Origin: an uncultured Lachnospiraceae bacterium | GTDB lineage: Bacteria > Bacillota > Clostridia > Lachnospirales > Lachnospiraceae | Direction: 5' to 3' | DNA: 64,000 bases | Assembly (NCBI GenBank): GCA_910579935.1 | Contig: CAJTVQ010000003.1 | Coordinates: forward strand, 95,249-159,248 | Part shown: positions 28,237 to 37,546 of the stretch, one piece after another | How positions within the stretch are numbered: the stretch's first letter is position 1 | Layout of the letters: each line of letters begins with the position of its first letter | The notes under the pieces: model-generated | Told to the model about the DNA's origin: nothing | Database searches by the model: none | What the model saw: only the letters and a program-made list of their open reading frames with translations | Program-made: the position numbers and the translations under genes

Positions 28237-30994
28237 TGTCTTTTTCACCCATATCAAAAAGCAGCGGCGCCAACACCAGCAGCAGGATAAATCCCGCCGG
28301 ATTGCACAGATGGAAGATCCATTCCACCAGTCCTGCCATGGCAAATGCAGTCAGTACAGCCGCAGGCATGGCTGCGCAAAGTACCTTGTTCTTTTTTCTT
28401 TTATAATAGATACAGCTCTGTACAAAAGTCGCCGCTCCCACTAATACAAATGCCACGCCCACGATTATTCCATGGTCATACGCCACCTGCAGATAAATAT
28501 TGTGTGCATGGACCGCCAATGACCCGTCCGGTAATACCGCCCCCATATCATCATGTCCGGCCAGATTCAGTTCTTTCAGATACGCCCGGAAGATATCCAT
28601 ACGGCCATTTGCATATTCCTCGGTCTTTTCGTAAACATTCAGATCCTCTTCCGGCTCTTCCTCTTCATCATCGGTAAAATCGCCTTCCAGCGCTTCTTTC
28701 TCCCTCTCTGCGGCCGCCTGTTCGGCTGCTGCACGTTCCTCTTCCGATTTGGTACCGATGATGTTCAGCTTTTTATCTCCCCGGCCTGCCACATTGCCGT
28801 TATCGGAACTTCCGCTGCTTTCCGAAGCCTCCTCCATATCCCTGTCTTCCCCGGCCGCGGAATCTGCCGGCGCGCCGTTCTCTGCCGATTCTTCCTCATA
28901 TAGCTCTTCAATACTGCCTTCCCATACCACTTCGCCCTTGCTGTTAAAGCGCTTTGCCAGATACTTCTGGTATTCCTCGCTTCTCTCGTAAGCATAAGTG
29001 CCGCCTTCCGGTATATCGAAAATCTTATTGTTAAATACCTCCACAAACCTTCCGATATTGATAAAATACATGGAATCCCATTCCGCGCCTCTCATGATCA
29101 CATCGGGAAAAGTCTCCACCTCATACCGGAACACATGATTGCACACGGCCGGAAGAATTCTCTGCGCCGTAAAGATCATCGGAAAGCACCATAAAACAGA
29201 CGCCGCCATGACCGCCAGCAGCACCCCGCCGCTGCGGACCTTCCGTCTTCCCAGCTCCGTTACGAACAGCACGAATACTACGAGTATCATCAGCGCCACT
29301 GCCAGAAATCCCGTTCTTGAGGCCGTAAACATCATATAAGTGCCCGATATTCCGAAAAGCAGAAGTTCCTTTTTCAGATACCGGACCAGACTGCCGGACC
29401 CTGTCCGCAGATATTCCAAATACCGGTCCGCCAGTTTTATAAACGCCGCACACATAATAAATGCCATATACACGGCCGTCACCGTCACCGTATGGAAGAC
29501 AAACGGATAACGGGGATATATCCACGAAAGAAACGGTCTGCGTACAAAACAGAACAACATGGAGCAGACAAAATTCAGCAGCAGCCCGTTACATATATTC
29601 TGCAGCAAATGCGCCTTTTTATCCCAAAGCGCATAGCGGATATAGAACATCGTAAACGAAACAGCCATAGCGACCGTCCACCACCTCGTATTGCGGAATA
29701 TGACCGCCAGAATGAAAAAGATTCCCAGCACCCCTCCATACCACAGACTGATACGCGCCATCTTCCTTCTTCTGACAAACTGCAGAATGATATTTACCAC
29801 AAGGAATCCGCCCAGTATCAGCGCTGCGATCTGCCACCGCAGAATCTTGAGATCCCATTCGTCCATCGCCAGGACATCTACGTAAATACTGCAGTAACGC
29901 ATCGTAACAGCCGCCGCTATCACCCCGTAAATGATGGTCACTTTATTCCATATATCTTCTTTCCTGCCCATCACGACAGCCGCCAGAGCCAGAAAGACCA
30001 TTAACTGCCGTTCCGCCGCCCTGTGATGGATATCATACAGACCGTTCATATAATTGCAGCAGGCCCATACCGCTGCAGCAAAGAAAATCGTCTGAAGATA
30101 ATCCGCCCCGCTCTCTTTCCATCTTTCCCGGACAGGTATATAACCGCTCCGGTCCGGTTTGCGGTTTATGACATAAAACAGGGTCGCGCCTGCAATCAGG
30201 ATTCCCAACGTATAAAAAAGATTGTCTATCCATCCGCCGCTGAACAGTCTGCGCACACTGACCATCCAAAATGACAGAAGCACGCCTGCCGCCACCAGCA
30301 CATTTGCCGTCACGTGCACGACCCGTTCCACCGTGACCAGCCTGTCCCGCTTCGTCAGACGCACATATAATTCCACTGCCGCCACCAGCACGGCCATGAC
30401 CGCCGCCAGCGCCGCATCATACTTAAAAACCTTGTCCTTCCGCAGCGGAACCGAATAGTTGTACTCGCCTATGATATTATAACCTTCTACTTCATCGTAA
30501 TTATAGATCAGCCGGCTGACATAGGGCGTTCCCGCACTTTCCGTCTCCTCCAGCCCGAACCATACCCTGCTTCCCTTGATTCCCTGCAGGAAAAAATAGT
30601 AATCCTTTCCCACTTCCAGATCTTCATTAATATAAATCGGACAGAATCCGGGGATGTCAATAAACCTTATATCCACCTGCTGTTCGAACATGATCTGCAT
30701 GTCCGAATCCAGCATACGGAACAAAAAAGAATCCACCCTCTGGTCATAATTCCATCCGTTCTGAAAATCCACCACATACAGATTGATCGTCCCGAGGTGG
30801 TCGTACTGCGCAATGAAGCGCTGCAGCAGATAATCCTCCTCCACACTGTCGGAAGACCCTGCAATCCGCTGGTTGCTCACGGAATGAATCGTTTCCTTCC
30901 ACATCCGCAGGGGATAGATCGTTATCATCATGAGCAGCGTCAGCAAAATAATGATACACTGTACGGCACGGCTCTGTTTTACCACTTTATACAT
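28220..30994 (-). CDS. Very large O-antigen ligase/polymerase-like membrane protein
   Basis: A 924-aa polytopic protein. It has an N-terminal anchor, a soluble region (about 25-160), about ten helices, and the Wzy/WaaL-type outside-loop motif HAHNIYLQVAYDHGI (about 829-843) before the last helices. WaaL and Wzy relatives are usually 400-600 aa. Unusual here is a 100-residue acidic, Glu/Ala-rich insert at about 696-795 (genome 28610-28909) placed in the catalytic outside loop. It should polymerise or ligate the lipid-linked glycan to its acceptor outside the cell. The start at 30994 has only a weak site. Family level is good, exact role open. Confidence 0.82.
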   Translation of the reverse strand: MYKVVKQSRAVQCIIILLTLLMMITIYPLRMWKETIHSVSNQRIAGSSDSVEEDYLLQRFIAQYDHLGTINLYVVDFQNGWNYDQRVDSFLFRMLDSDMQIMFEQQVDIRFIDIPGFCPIYINEDLEVGKDYYFFLQGIKGSRVWFGLEETESAGTPYVSRLIYNYDEVEGYNIIGEYNYSVPLRKDKVFKYDAALAAVMAVLVAAVELYVRLTKRDRLVTVERVVHVTANVLVAAGVLLSFWMVSVRRLFSGGWIDNLFYTLGILIAGATLFYVINRKPDRSGYIPVRERWKESGADYLQTIFFAAAVWACCNYMNGLYDIHHRAAERQLMVFLALAAVVMGRKEDIWNKVTIIYGVIAAAVTMRYCSIYVDVLAMDEWDLKILRWQIAALILGGFLVVNIILQFVRRRKMARISLWYGGVLGIFFILAVIFRNTRWWTVAMAVSFTMFYIRYALWDKKAHLLQNICNGLLLNFVCSMLFCFVRRPFLSWIYPRYPFVFHTVTVTAVYMAFIMCAAFIKLADRYLEYLRTGSGSLVRYLKKELLLFGISGTYMMFTASRTGFLAVALMILVVFVLFVTELGRRKVRSGGVLLAVMAASVLWCFPMIFTAQRILPAVCNHVFRYEVETFPDVIMRGAEWDSMYFINIGRFVEVFNNKIFDIPEGGTYAYERSEEYQKYLAKRFNSKGEVVWEGSIEELYEEESAENGAPADSAAGEDRDMEEASESSGSSDNGNVAGRGDKKLNIIGTKSEEERAAAEQAAAEREKEALEGDFTDDEEEEPEEDLNVYEKTEEYANGRMDIFRAYLKELNLAGHDDMGAVLPDGSLAVHAHNIYLQVAYDHGIIVGVAFVLVGAATFVQSCIYYKRKKNKVLCAAMPAAVLTAFAMAGLVEWIFHLCNPAGFILLLVLAPLLFDMGEKDNERAR

Positions 30995-31144
30995 ATTTCC
31001 AATTCTCCATTCTCTTTCTGCACACTTCGGTTCCTGCCGCTTACGGCACGGCAGTTCCGGGTCATTGCGCAGCTTTCCGCGCATTTGGGGTTTGCGGATG
31101 CAGCACAGACACAAACCTGGTAATCATGGGTAAGTATAGCACAG

Positions 31145-33043
31145 TTATCCTCCGTTTACAAGAACTGCCAGCGCACCAGGAAGCGCAAACCACAAAATCA
31201 GCACATATCTCGGCAGATAGGTGGGCCCCAATATCACCGTCAGCCACAGAAGCAGGATCATGCAAAACGGAAGCAGCCACTCATACTTCCTCCTATAATA
31301 AGCATACCCACCTGTGAAGACAAATACCCAGAAAAGAAATCCGGGAGAAAACAGCATGGATACCACCGGAATGTTCTGCTGCGCGATTTCTAACGACATT
31401 TTCCGGTAAATCCCGTCCAGCCACGGTATTTTACTCTCCCTCGTTCCCGGCAGTTCCACCTCATAGCCGAAAAAGGAACTGTCTGCGTAAGTAAAAGTAA
31501 ATACACCGTTCCCCCGGTACACATCAATCACCGTATCGGGATACCAGAATCCGTAAGAGGTCATGAACCATGCATTCAGGTAGGTAAACGGATGCCGGCT
31601 CCCCACCTTGGCCCATAATCCTGCATACTTCCACGGGTCCGCGGCAAACGCTTCATTATTGAACCAGCGTTTCACTCCGTCCGATACTTTCGCGGTATAA
31701 AAGGGAAGTACGTCTTCCGGCAGAATCTCATATAATGTTTTTTTCTGTTCTTCCGTCAGACTGTCTTTCTCGTATTTCCATACTCTTGCCAGCTGCTGGA
31801 TGGGCACTGTAAGCATTTCCTGATTCCTGGAATCCTGCGCCTGCAGTATGCCGGCCAGCCCGGACGATATCAGGATATAAGATCCGAACACGATTCCAAC
31901 CAGACATCCCATTTTGCGCCGGACTCCCTTTCCGTAAAAAAACAGCATCACGGGCGCCAATATCAGGAACGCATACATGCCGTTGTGCCGCAGACACATC
32001 ATAACCAATGCGCTGATGCCGAAAACCGCTGTATTTTTCCAATCCTTCCAAAAGGTTTCGGGCTGTCCCGCCATCTGTGCCAATGCCGTCAGCAGCAGCA
32101 GCAGCGCAGCGCTGAACAGGCCGTCCTTTGCCGAACAGAGCACAAACATCACATTCACCGGAAAAAAGGCATAATAAAATACGCTGACTGCCCGCAGCCA
32201 TCTGCGGACCCCTGACTTTTTCATAAACGATATCACATACGTAAACACTCCTGCCATACATACCATCTGCATCACCGTATAGACCGCTATCCCCGCATTG
32301 TAAGAACCGGTCAGCTTATAAACCGCCTGTACGGTTCCGCCTAACAGCAATACGTGCGGCAGCGGATGATGGGTGGTAAACTGCCTCGTCTGTACCTGTA
32401 CCAGTTCATCCTGCGCATCGTATACAAAAAAACCCGGATATGCCGCAAGAAATACCGGAAGCCAGCAGAGCAGGAAAAAACAGATTAAAACCGCAGCCTG
32501 CTTTTTTCCCGGCAGGCTGTCCCACTTCTGAATCCGGTTATACGGGCGCATCTTTTTTCCGTTCCTCTTCTTTCCCGTCACGCGGCTGTCTTCAGCCCTG
32601 CCGGCACTACCGTTCCCGCGCCGCTCCAGCCAGATCCATCCGCTGTAAATCCAAAACGTCAGCACCACGGACCAGACCAACACGGACAGCCACATCCGTC
32701 CGTCCCTGAAATCCACGCTCTCCGTATGGTCCAGCTGTACCCCGAAGGCAATACACAGTGAAAACAGACAGGCGGCTGCGCCGGCGGCTGTCAGCCCGCG
32801 TCTCCGCTTTTTTTCCGCGCCCCTGCCCGCATCCGTCCCTGCCCCGCCTTCCTGCCGCACTTCCGTCATGGAACGATAACAGAGAAACCAAAAAACCCCA
32901 TATGCCAATACACTGAACCAGCTGTTGCTTACTGCCAGCGTATTTCCTTTTAAATCCAGCATCCGGGGCAGACTGAAAACCGCTGCCAGCGCAAGTGCGC
33001 CGGCTCCACACATGATCCGGTTATTTTTCCTGTCCATTTTCAT
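31145..33043 (-). CDS. DUF6020-type polytopic membrane protein (second copy)
   Basis: A 632-aa integral membrane protein with about a dozen helices. YPGFFVYDAQDE (about residues 209-220), HHPLPHVLLLGG and the CSAKDGLF loop match the family features seen in the copy at 11615-13558, but the two are well diverged. GGGAG lies seven bases before the ATG at 33043, which overlaps the GNAT-GT2 gene by 23 bases. The protein may be a GT-C-like enzyme that adds a side-chain sugar outside the cell. The family has no established reaction. The 150-base gap to the next gene shows no clear promoter. Confidence 0.7.
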   Translation of the reverse strand: MKMDRKNNRIMCGAGALALAAVFSLPRMLDLKGNTLAVSNSWFSVLAYGVFWFLCYRSMTEVRQEGGAGTDAGRGAEKKRRRGLTAAGAAACLFSLCIAFGVQLDHTESVDFRDGRMWLSVLVWSVVLTFWIYSGWIWLERRGNGSAGRAEDSRVTGKKRNGKKMRPYNRIQKWDSLPGKKQAAVLICFFLLCWLPVFLAAYPGFFVYDAQDELVQVQTRQFTTHHPLPHVLLLGGTVQAVYKLTGSYNAGIAVYTVMQMVCMAGVFTYVISFMKKSGVRRWLRAVSVFYYAFFPVNVMFVLCSAKDGLFSAALLLLLTALAQMAGQPETFWKDWKNTAVFGISALVMMCLRHNGMYAFLILAPVMLFFYGKGVRRKMGCLVGIVFGSYILISSGLAGILQAQDSRNQEMLTVPIQQLARVWKYEKDSLTEEQKKTLYEILPEDVLPFYTAKVSDGVKRWFNNEAFAADPWKYAGLWAKVGSRHPFTYLNAWFMTSYGFWYPDTVIDVYRGNGVFTFTYADSSFFGYEVELPGTRESKIPWLDGIYRKMSLEIAQQNIPVVSMLFSPGFLFWVFVFTGGYAYYRRKYEWLLPFCMILLLWLTVILGPTYLPRYVLILWFALPGALAVLVNGG

Positions 33044-34505
33044 TGACCGTCTCCCTTATCACATACTGCGGAGAACTGTTCATGCTGATATACATCCTGC
33101 CGACATATTCTCCCACCAGTCCCAGCATCACCATCATCATACCGCCCATAAACACGATTGCCGCCATCAGCGAACTGAATCCCATCGGCACATCCGGATT
33201 GACAAATTTCTTGATGACTGTATAGATTCCGTACAGAAAGCCTGCTGCCGAACAGGTACATCCGATGACCATGGCGATCCGCAGGGGCTTCACGCTGAAT
33301 GCCGTAAACCCGTTAAACCACAGGCCGAACAATTTTCCAAGCGTATAACCGGAAGTCCCCACTTCCCGCTCCCTGTGCGTGACTGTCACATTGCTGATCC
33401 GCCTCGTCGTCCGGAGCACCAGCCCGATCACGTAAGGAAATGCATTGGTATACCGTTTCATTTCCTCCACTACAAAACGTCTGGCCGCAAAATAACTGGA
33501 TACATATAAATCTTTCGGCTTTCCAAGCATCACCTTCGCCATTTCCTCATTGACCAGGCTGCCGAAATTACGGAACAGGGAATGTTTCTTATGTTCGTAC
33601 TTCGCATATACCACATCCGAACCCTGCTCGATTCCCTCCAATAACTTACCGACTTCATCGGCCGGCGTCTGACCGTCATCGTCCAGACAGACTACGATAT
33701 CCCCGCTCACATAATGAAACCCCGCCATCAGCGCGGCGTGCTGTCCGAAATTCCTCGCAAGGTTAATCCCTATGATCTTCCCGTCTTCTTCCGCCAGCCG
33801 CCGGATCGTTCCAAAGGTATCATCGGGAGAGCAGTCATTCACCAGTACGATCTCATGATCATATGGCTTCCCGGCTTTTCCCAGCCCTTTCATCGCGGTC
33901 CGGATTTCCTCCACCACCTTCGGCAGCGTCATTTCGGACCGGTAACAGGGAATGACAAAACTTATTTTCGCTGCTTTCACCAGTGTCATAAAAAACATAT
34001 CTTTCTTCTCGCCGTCCGAACATTCCACGGCTTCCAGCACGGATTCCCTGACAAATCCCGCCCGCTCATAACTTCTCACCGCCGCCTCATTATCCGTAAA
34101 TACGCGCAGCACCAGTTTATCCAGCCCCATTTCTCCAAAGGCATATTTTACCGCCAGACACGCAGTCTCCGAACCATAACCTTTTCCCACTGCATCGTCT
34201 TCTCCGATGAAGATGCCATACTCCGCTTCTTTCTTATTCCTGTCAATATCCCGGAAATAAACGCTCCCCACCGGACGCAGGGTTTCTTTCTCACATATGA
34301 TAAACTGTACTGCCTTTCCGGTTTCCACCATGGTATGAATCCAGTTTTCATGCCCCTTTGGCGTAAAGGTCTCCCGATAGATAAAGTGACTCCTCACCCG
34401 TTCCTTATTGCGCCACGCCACAATATGATCCGTATCCGTATACTCCATCTGTCGCAGTACAATGTGCCGCCCTGTTATTCTTACTTCCCGCATATCCGCA
34501 ACCAT
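33021..34505 (-). CDS. Fusion of a GNAT N-acetyltransferase and a GtrB/ArnC-like GT2
   Basis: A 494-aa two-domain protein. Residues 5-178 form a RimL/PseH-like GNAT: IVAWRNKERVRSH at 28-40, the acetyl-CoA loop GKGYGSE at 108-114 and NEAAVRSYERAGF at 139-151. Residues 181-420 form a GT2 with NDCSPDD (223-229) and DDDGQTP (275-281), followed by two C-terminal helices as in GtrB or ArnC, which load a sugar onto undecaprenyl phosphate. One chain could thus acetylate an amino sugar and then place it on the lipid. The ATG at 34505 follows AGGGAAAGGC; in-frame starts at 34535 and 34556 are possible. Its likely amino-sugar partner is RffA nearby. Confidence 0.85.
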   Translation of the reverse strand: MVADMREVRITGRHIVLRQMEYTDTDHIVAWRNKERVRSHFIYRETFTPKGHENWIHTMVETGKAVQFIICEKETLRPVGSVYFRDIDRNKKEAEYGIFIGEDDAVGKGYGSETACLAVKYAFGEMGLDKLVLRVFTDNEAAVRSYERAGFVRESVLEAVECSDGEKKDMFFMTLVKAAKISFVIPCYRSEMTLPKVVEEIRTAMKGLGKAGKPYDHEIVLVNDCSPDDTFGTIRRLAEEDGKIIGINLARNFGQHAALMAGFHYVSGDIVVCLDDDGQTPADEVGKLLEGIEQGSDVVYAKYEHKKHSLFRNFGSLVNEEMAKVMLGKPKDLYVSSYFAARRFVVEEMKRYTNAFPYVIGLVLRTTRRISNVTVTHREREVGTSGYTLGKLFGLWFNGFTAFSVKPLRIAMVIGCTCSAAGFLYGIYTVIKKFVNPDVPMGFSSLMAAIVFMGGMMMVMLGLVGEYVGRMYISMNSSPQYVIRETVNENGQEK

Positions 34506-34575
34506 GCCTTTCCCTGAATTCCCATCAACCCGCATTCCCGGTCCTGGGTCTGTCATACCATACTGTCCAGCCGCT

Positions 34576-36408
34576 TTATCCCACAGCCGGTGATTCCTCT
34601 ATCTTTATCTTATATACGCCGATTTTGCCGCATACGCTGTCTGTCAGTTCCAACCGTACATTCACTCCCTGATCCCGGAAATAGTCCTCAAAAACCGTCA
34701 TTTCTTTTGACAGGTCTGCCATCAAATATACATTTTCTTTATATAAAAGGGCATCCTGCATGGAACCCATTCCAAAAGCTTCCAGTTTTTTCCGATAAGT
34801 GGGACTCTTAACTAGCCAGCCCCCCATAATGTCATAATTTCTCAGCCCGTTATCCACCTCTTCAAAAACCGTTTCCAAATATGGCGTATACCGGTCGCAG
34901 GTAAGAATCGTATATACATCTACAAAATAAAAATTATCTGCATGATCTGTACAGTATTCCTTCATACTCTCTGCGGATGCCTCTGACCTCAACCGGTGTT
35001 CTTCTCCCACTTCTTCCGCATTTTTTCTGCCTATCATGCAGCCGGCAAAAGAAACCAGCGCCGCAAACAGGCAAAGGCTCCTGCATACCCGTTTACCCAC
35101 AGCCGCACCCCCGTTTTTCCCTTCCGTCTGGTTCCCGTAATTTGCAAAGGCAGATTCTGTATGAAGCATTGCAAACAGCATACCGGTTTCCATAAGATAC
35201 AGCGAATGGGTAATACGTTCCGGATACCTGCCCCGCATCAGAATAAACATCCATACGGCACTCCTGACCCCAAACAGCAGCAGCAGGGTTCCGCTTCCTT
35301 TCATCCATCCCCCGGCTTCTTTTCCTGCTGCCGCCTTCAAACATATCACCCAAAATACCGCCGCATAAAAAACGATTACCAGCCGGTTCCAGGGGCGGTC
35401 ATTTTTATCCGTCCATTGGTACAAATACTTTTTTACCGTATTGACCAATATAGAGCGCATTGATTCCCCCGCCGTGCGCTGCTGCTCCTGATACTTTGCT
35501 ATGATATCCAGCTTCTCTGCATCCAGCGTATCATCCAGTCCAAAATTATACCATTCCAGCAGCATTTGCTGTTCCGTCTGCGTCATCCCCAGGCTTTCAT
35601 ACATTTCTTTATGGTTTACATAAGCCGGCAGTCCCTGAAAATCATATAATTCCGTCCGGCTGTTAAAAAATCCCACAAACTCTTTCCATTCCCCGCTTCC
35701 GAATGCCGCCGCATTTGCCGCCCATGCCGCTGCCATCCCTATCAGAATGGCAGCAATTACGGTTAAATACTTCTTTACATTTTCTCCGGCAAAAAACCTC
35801 TCTTCCATCGACCACCGATATATACCGCCCACACAGAAAAACGGCGCCATCATCAGCAGCATCTCAGTCCGCAGCATATATGACAAAACCGCCAGAAAAA
35901 CAGATGGGATATTCTCCCTGATAAACTGCTTGCCGGATTCCTTTTCAGAAGTCATAAATAAAAACACTGCCGTAACAGCCAGTAGCGCACTGACAAGAGA
36001 ATAATGCAGAAACACGAAATGCCATAAATACAGTGCGGCAAACATAATTCCTTCCGCAAGAGCCATTCCGGCTTTTATCCGGGTGCTGTGCCCGAACCTC
36101 AGACTTCTGTTCACGATCAGCCAGATACATCCATACTGGCATAAGCAGAGAAAAATACCATACACCGGAGCTTTCGGAAAAATCCGGTAACACAGGCTGA
36201 TCAGGAAACTGAGCGGATAAAGCATCTGTATATTATGTCCCTCCGGCACTCCCGTATAAACGCCTGACAAAGTATCTTTCATGACCGTATCATCATTCAA
36301 CTCATAGTAATAATCAAATCGTATGCCGATCCATAACAATAAAACAAACAGCAGGGCTGAAGCAAGAATCCGGTTCTCATACCGCCTGTAAAGAGCCTTA
36401 ACCCTCAT
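34576..36408 (-). CDS. Polytopic membrane protein, possible GT-C glycosyltransferase
   Basis: A 610-aa protein with a first helix at about 14-30, then YELNDDTVMKDTL in the first outside loop (about 35-47), about ten more helices and a C-terminal soluble domain of about 130 residues. An acidic first loop followed by many helices and an outside C-terminal domain is the GT-C layout. It lies between rffA (11-base overlap) and the GNAT-GT2 fusion gene, so it may be the enzyme that moves the sugar loaded by that fusion onto the polymer. No family name is certain. Confidence 0.65.
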   Translation of the reverse strand: MRVKALYRRYENRILASALLFVLLLWIGIRFDYYYELNDDTVMKDTLSGVYTGVPEGHNIQMLYPLSFLISLCYRIFPKAPVYGIFLCLCQYGCIWLIVNRSLRFGHSTRIKAGMALAEGIMFAALYLWHFVFLHYSLVSALLAVTAVFLFMTSEKESGKQFIRENIPSVFLAVLSYMLRTEMLLMMAPFFCVGGIYRWSMEERFFAGENVKKYLTVIAAILIGMAAAWAANAAAFGSGEWKEFVGFFNSRTELYDFQGLPAYVNHKEMYESLGMTQTEQQMLLEWYNFGLDDTLDAEKLDIIAKYQEQQRTAGESMRSILVNTVKKYLYQWTDKNDRPWNRLVIVFYAAVFWVICLKAAAGKEAGGWMKGSGTLLLLFGVRSAVWMFILMRGRYPERITHSLYLMETGMLFAMLHTESAFANYGNQTEGKNGGAAVGKRVCRSLCLFAALVSFAGCMIGRKNAEEVGEEHRLRSEASAESMKEYCTDHADNFYFVDVYTILTCDRYTPYLETVFEEVDNGLRNYDIMGGWLVKSPTYRKKLEAFGMGSMQDALLYKENVYLMADLSKEMTVFEDYFRDQGVNVRLELTDSVCGKIGVYKIKIEESPAVG

Positions 36409-37531
36409 GATAAAACTCCTTCACCTTTCCGGCAATATAATCCACTTCCTGCTCAGTCAGCTTATAAAACATGGGAAGCCGCAAAAGCCTTTCGCTTTCC
36501 CGCGTAGTATACCTGTCTTCCCCATGAAACCGCCCGAACTTCAACCCTGCCGGGGCCGAGTGCAGCGGCACATAATGAAATACCGCCAAAATCTCATTCG
36601 CTTTCAGGAATCGAATCAGCGCCGTCCTCTCTTCCATATCCTTCGCCTTGATATAGAACATATGGGCATTGTGGACACAGCCTTCCGGAATAAAAGGAAG
36701 CTCTATCTTCCCGCTCTCCGCCAAAGGAGCCAGCAGTTCCCGATAACGGTTCCATCTCGCCAGGCGGATATCGTTGATTTCATCCGCCATTTCCAGCTGG
36801 GCATACAGATAAGCCGCATTCATATCACTGGGCAGATAAGAGGAACCGTAATTCATCCAACGGTACTTGTCCACCTGTCCACGGAAATATTTGCTCCTGT
36901 CCGTCCCTTTCTCACGGAAGATCTCCGCATTCTCAACATACGTCTCATCCCGGATCAGCAGCGCCCCGCCTTCTCCCATACTGTAGTTTTTTGTCTCATG
37001 AAAACTGAAACAGCCAAAGTCGCCGATGGTGCCAAGCGCTTTTCCCTTATAAGAAGCCATGATACCCTGCGCCGCATCTTCAATGACATACAGATCATGC
37101 CTTTTGGCAATATCCATGATCCGGTTCATCTCACATCCCACACCGGCATAATGGACCACCGCGATTGCTCTGGTCCTATCCGTAACGGCATCTTCGATCA
37201 GGTTTTCGTCAATATTCATCGTATCCGGCCGGATATCCACAAATACGGCTTTTGCCCCCCGCAATACGAAAGCGTCCGCCGTGGATACGAAGGTATAGGA
37301 CGGCATAATGACCTCGTCCCCCTCTTTTATATCCGCCAAAAGCGCCGCCAGTTCCGTGGCATGGGTACAGGATGTGGTCAGCAGGCACTTTGCCGTACCG
37401 GTCCGTTCCTCAATCCACTTATTACACTTTGCCGTAAATTCACCGTCACCGCATATTTTTTGGTTTTCCACTGCCTGACGGATATATTCCATTTCTTTTC
37501 CCGTAAAAGGGGGGACGTTAAAGTTTATCAT
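36398..37531 (-). CDS. rffA: dTDP-4-amino-4,6-dideoxygalactose transaminase (RffA/WecE)
   Basis: A 377-aa PLP enzyme that matches E. coli RffA along its whole length: FVSTADAFVLRGAKAVFVD (81-99), EDAAQG at 151-156, Lys181 in SFHETKNYS, FRGQVDKYRW and NEILAVFHYVPLHS near the end. It turns dTDP-4-keto-6-deoxy-glucose into dTDP-Fuc4N. The ATG at 37531 follows GGAGGAGCTT; an earlier in-frame ATG is rejected. The dTDP-glucose genes rmlA and rmlB are not in the window, so their products must come from elsewhere. In E. coli the product is then acetylated by the GNAT WecD; here the nearby GNAT-GT2 fusion could do this. Confidence 0.92.
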   Translation of the reverse strand: MINFNVPPFTGKEMEYIRQAVENQKICGDGEFTAKCNKWIEERTGTAKCLLTTSCTHATELAALLADIKEGDEVIMPSYTFVSTADAFVLRGAKAVFVDIRPDTMNIDENLIEDAVTDRTRAIAVVHYAGVGCEMNRIMDIAKRHDLYVIEDAAQGIMASYKGKALGTIGDFGCFSFHETKNYSMGEGGALLIRDETYVENAEIFREKGTDRSKYFRGQVDKYRWMNYGSSYLPSDMNAAYLYAQLEMADEINDIRLARWNRYRELLAPLAESGKIELPFIPEGCVHNAHMFYIKAKDMEERTALIRFLKANEILAVFHYVPLHSAPAGLKFGRFHGEDRYTTRESERLLRLPMFYKLTEQEVDYIAGKVKEFYHEG

Positions 37532-37546
37532 AAGCTCCTCCATTCC

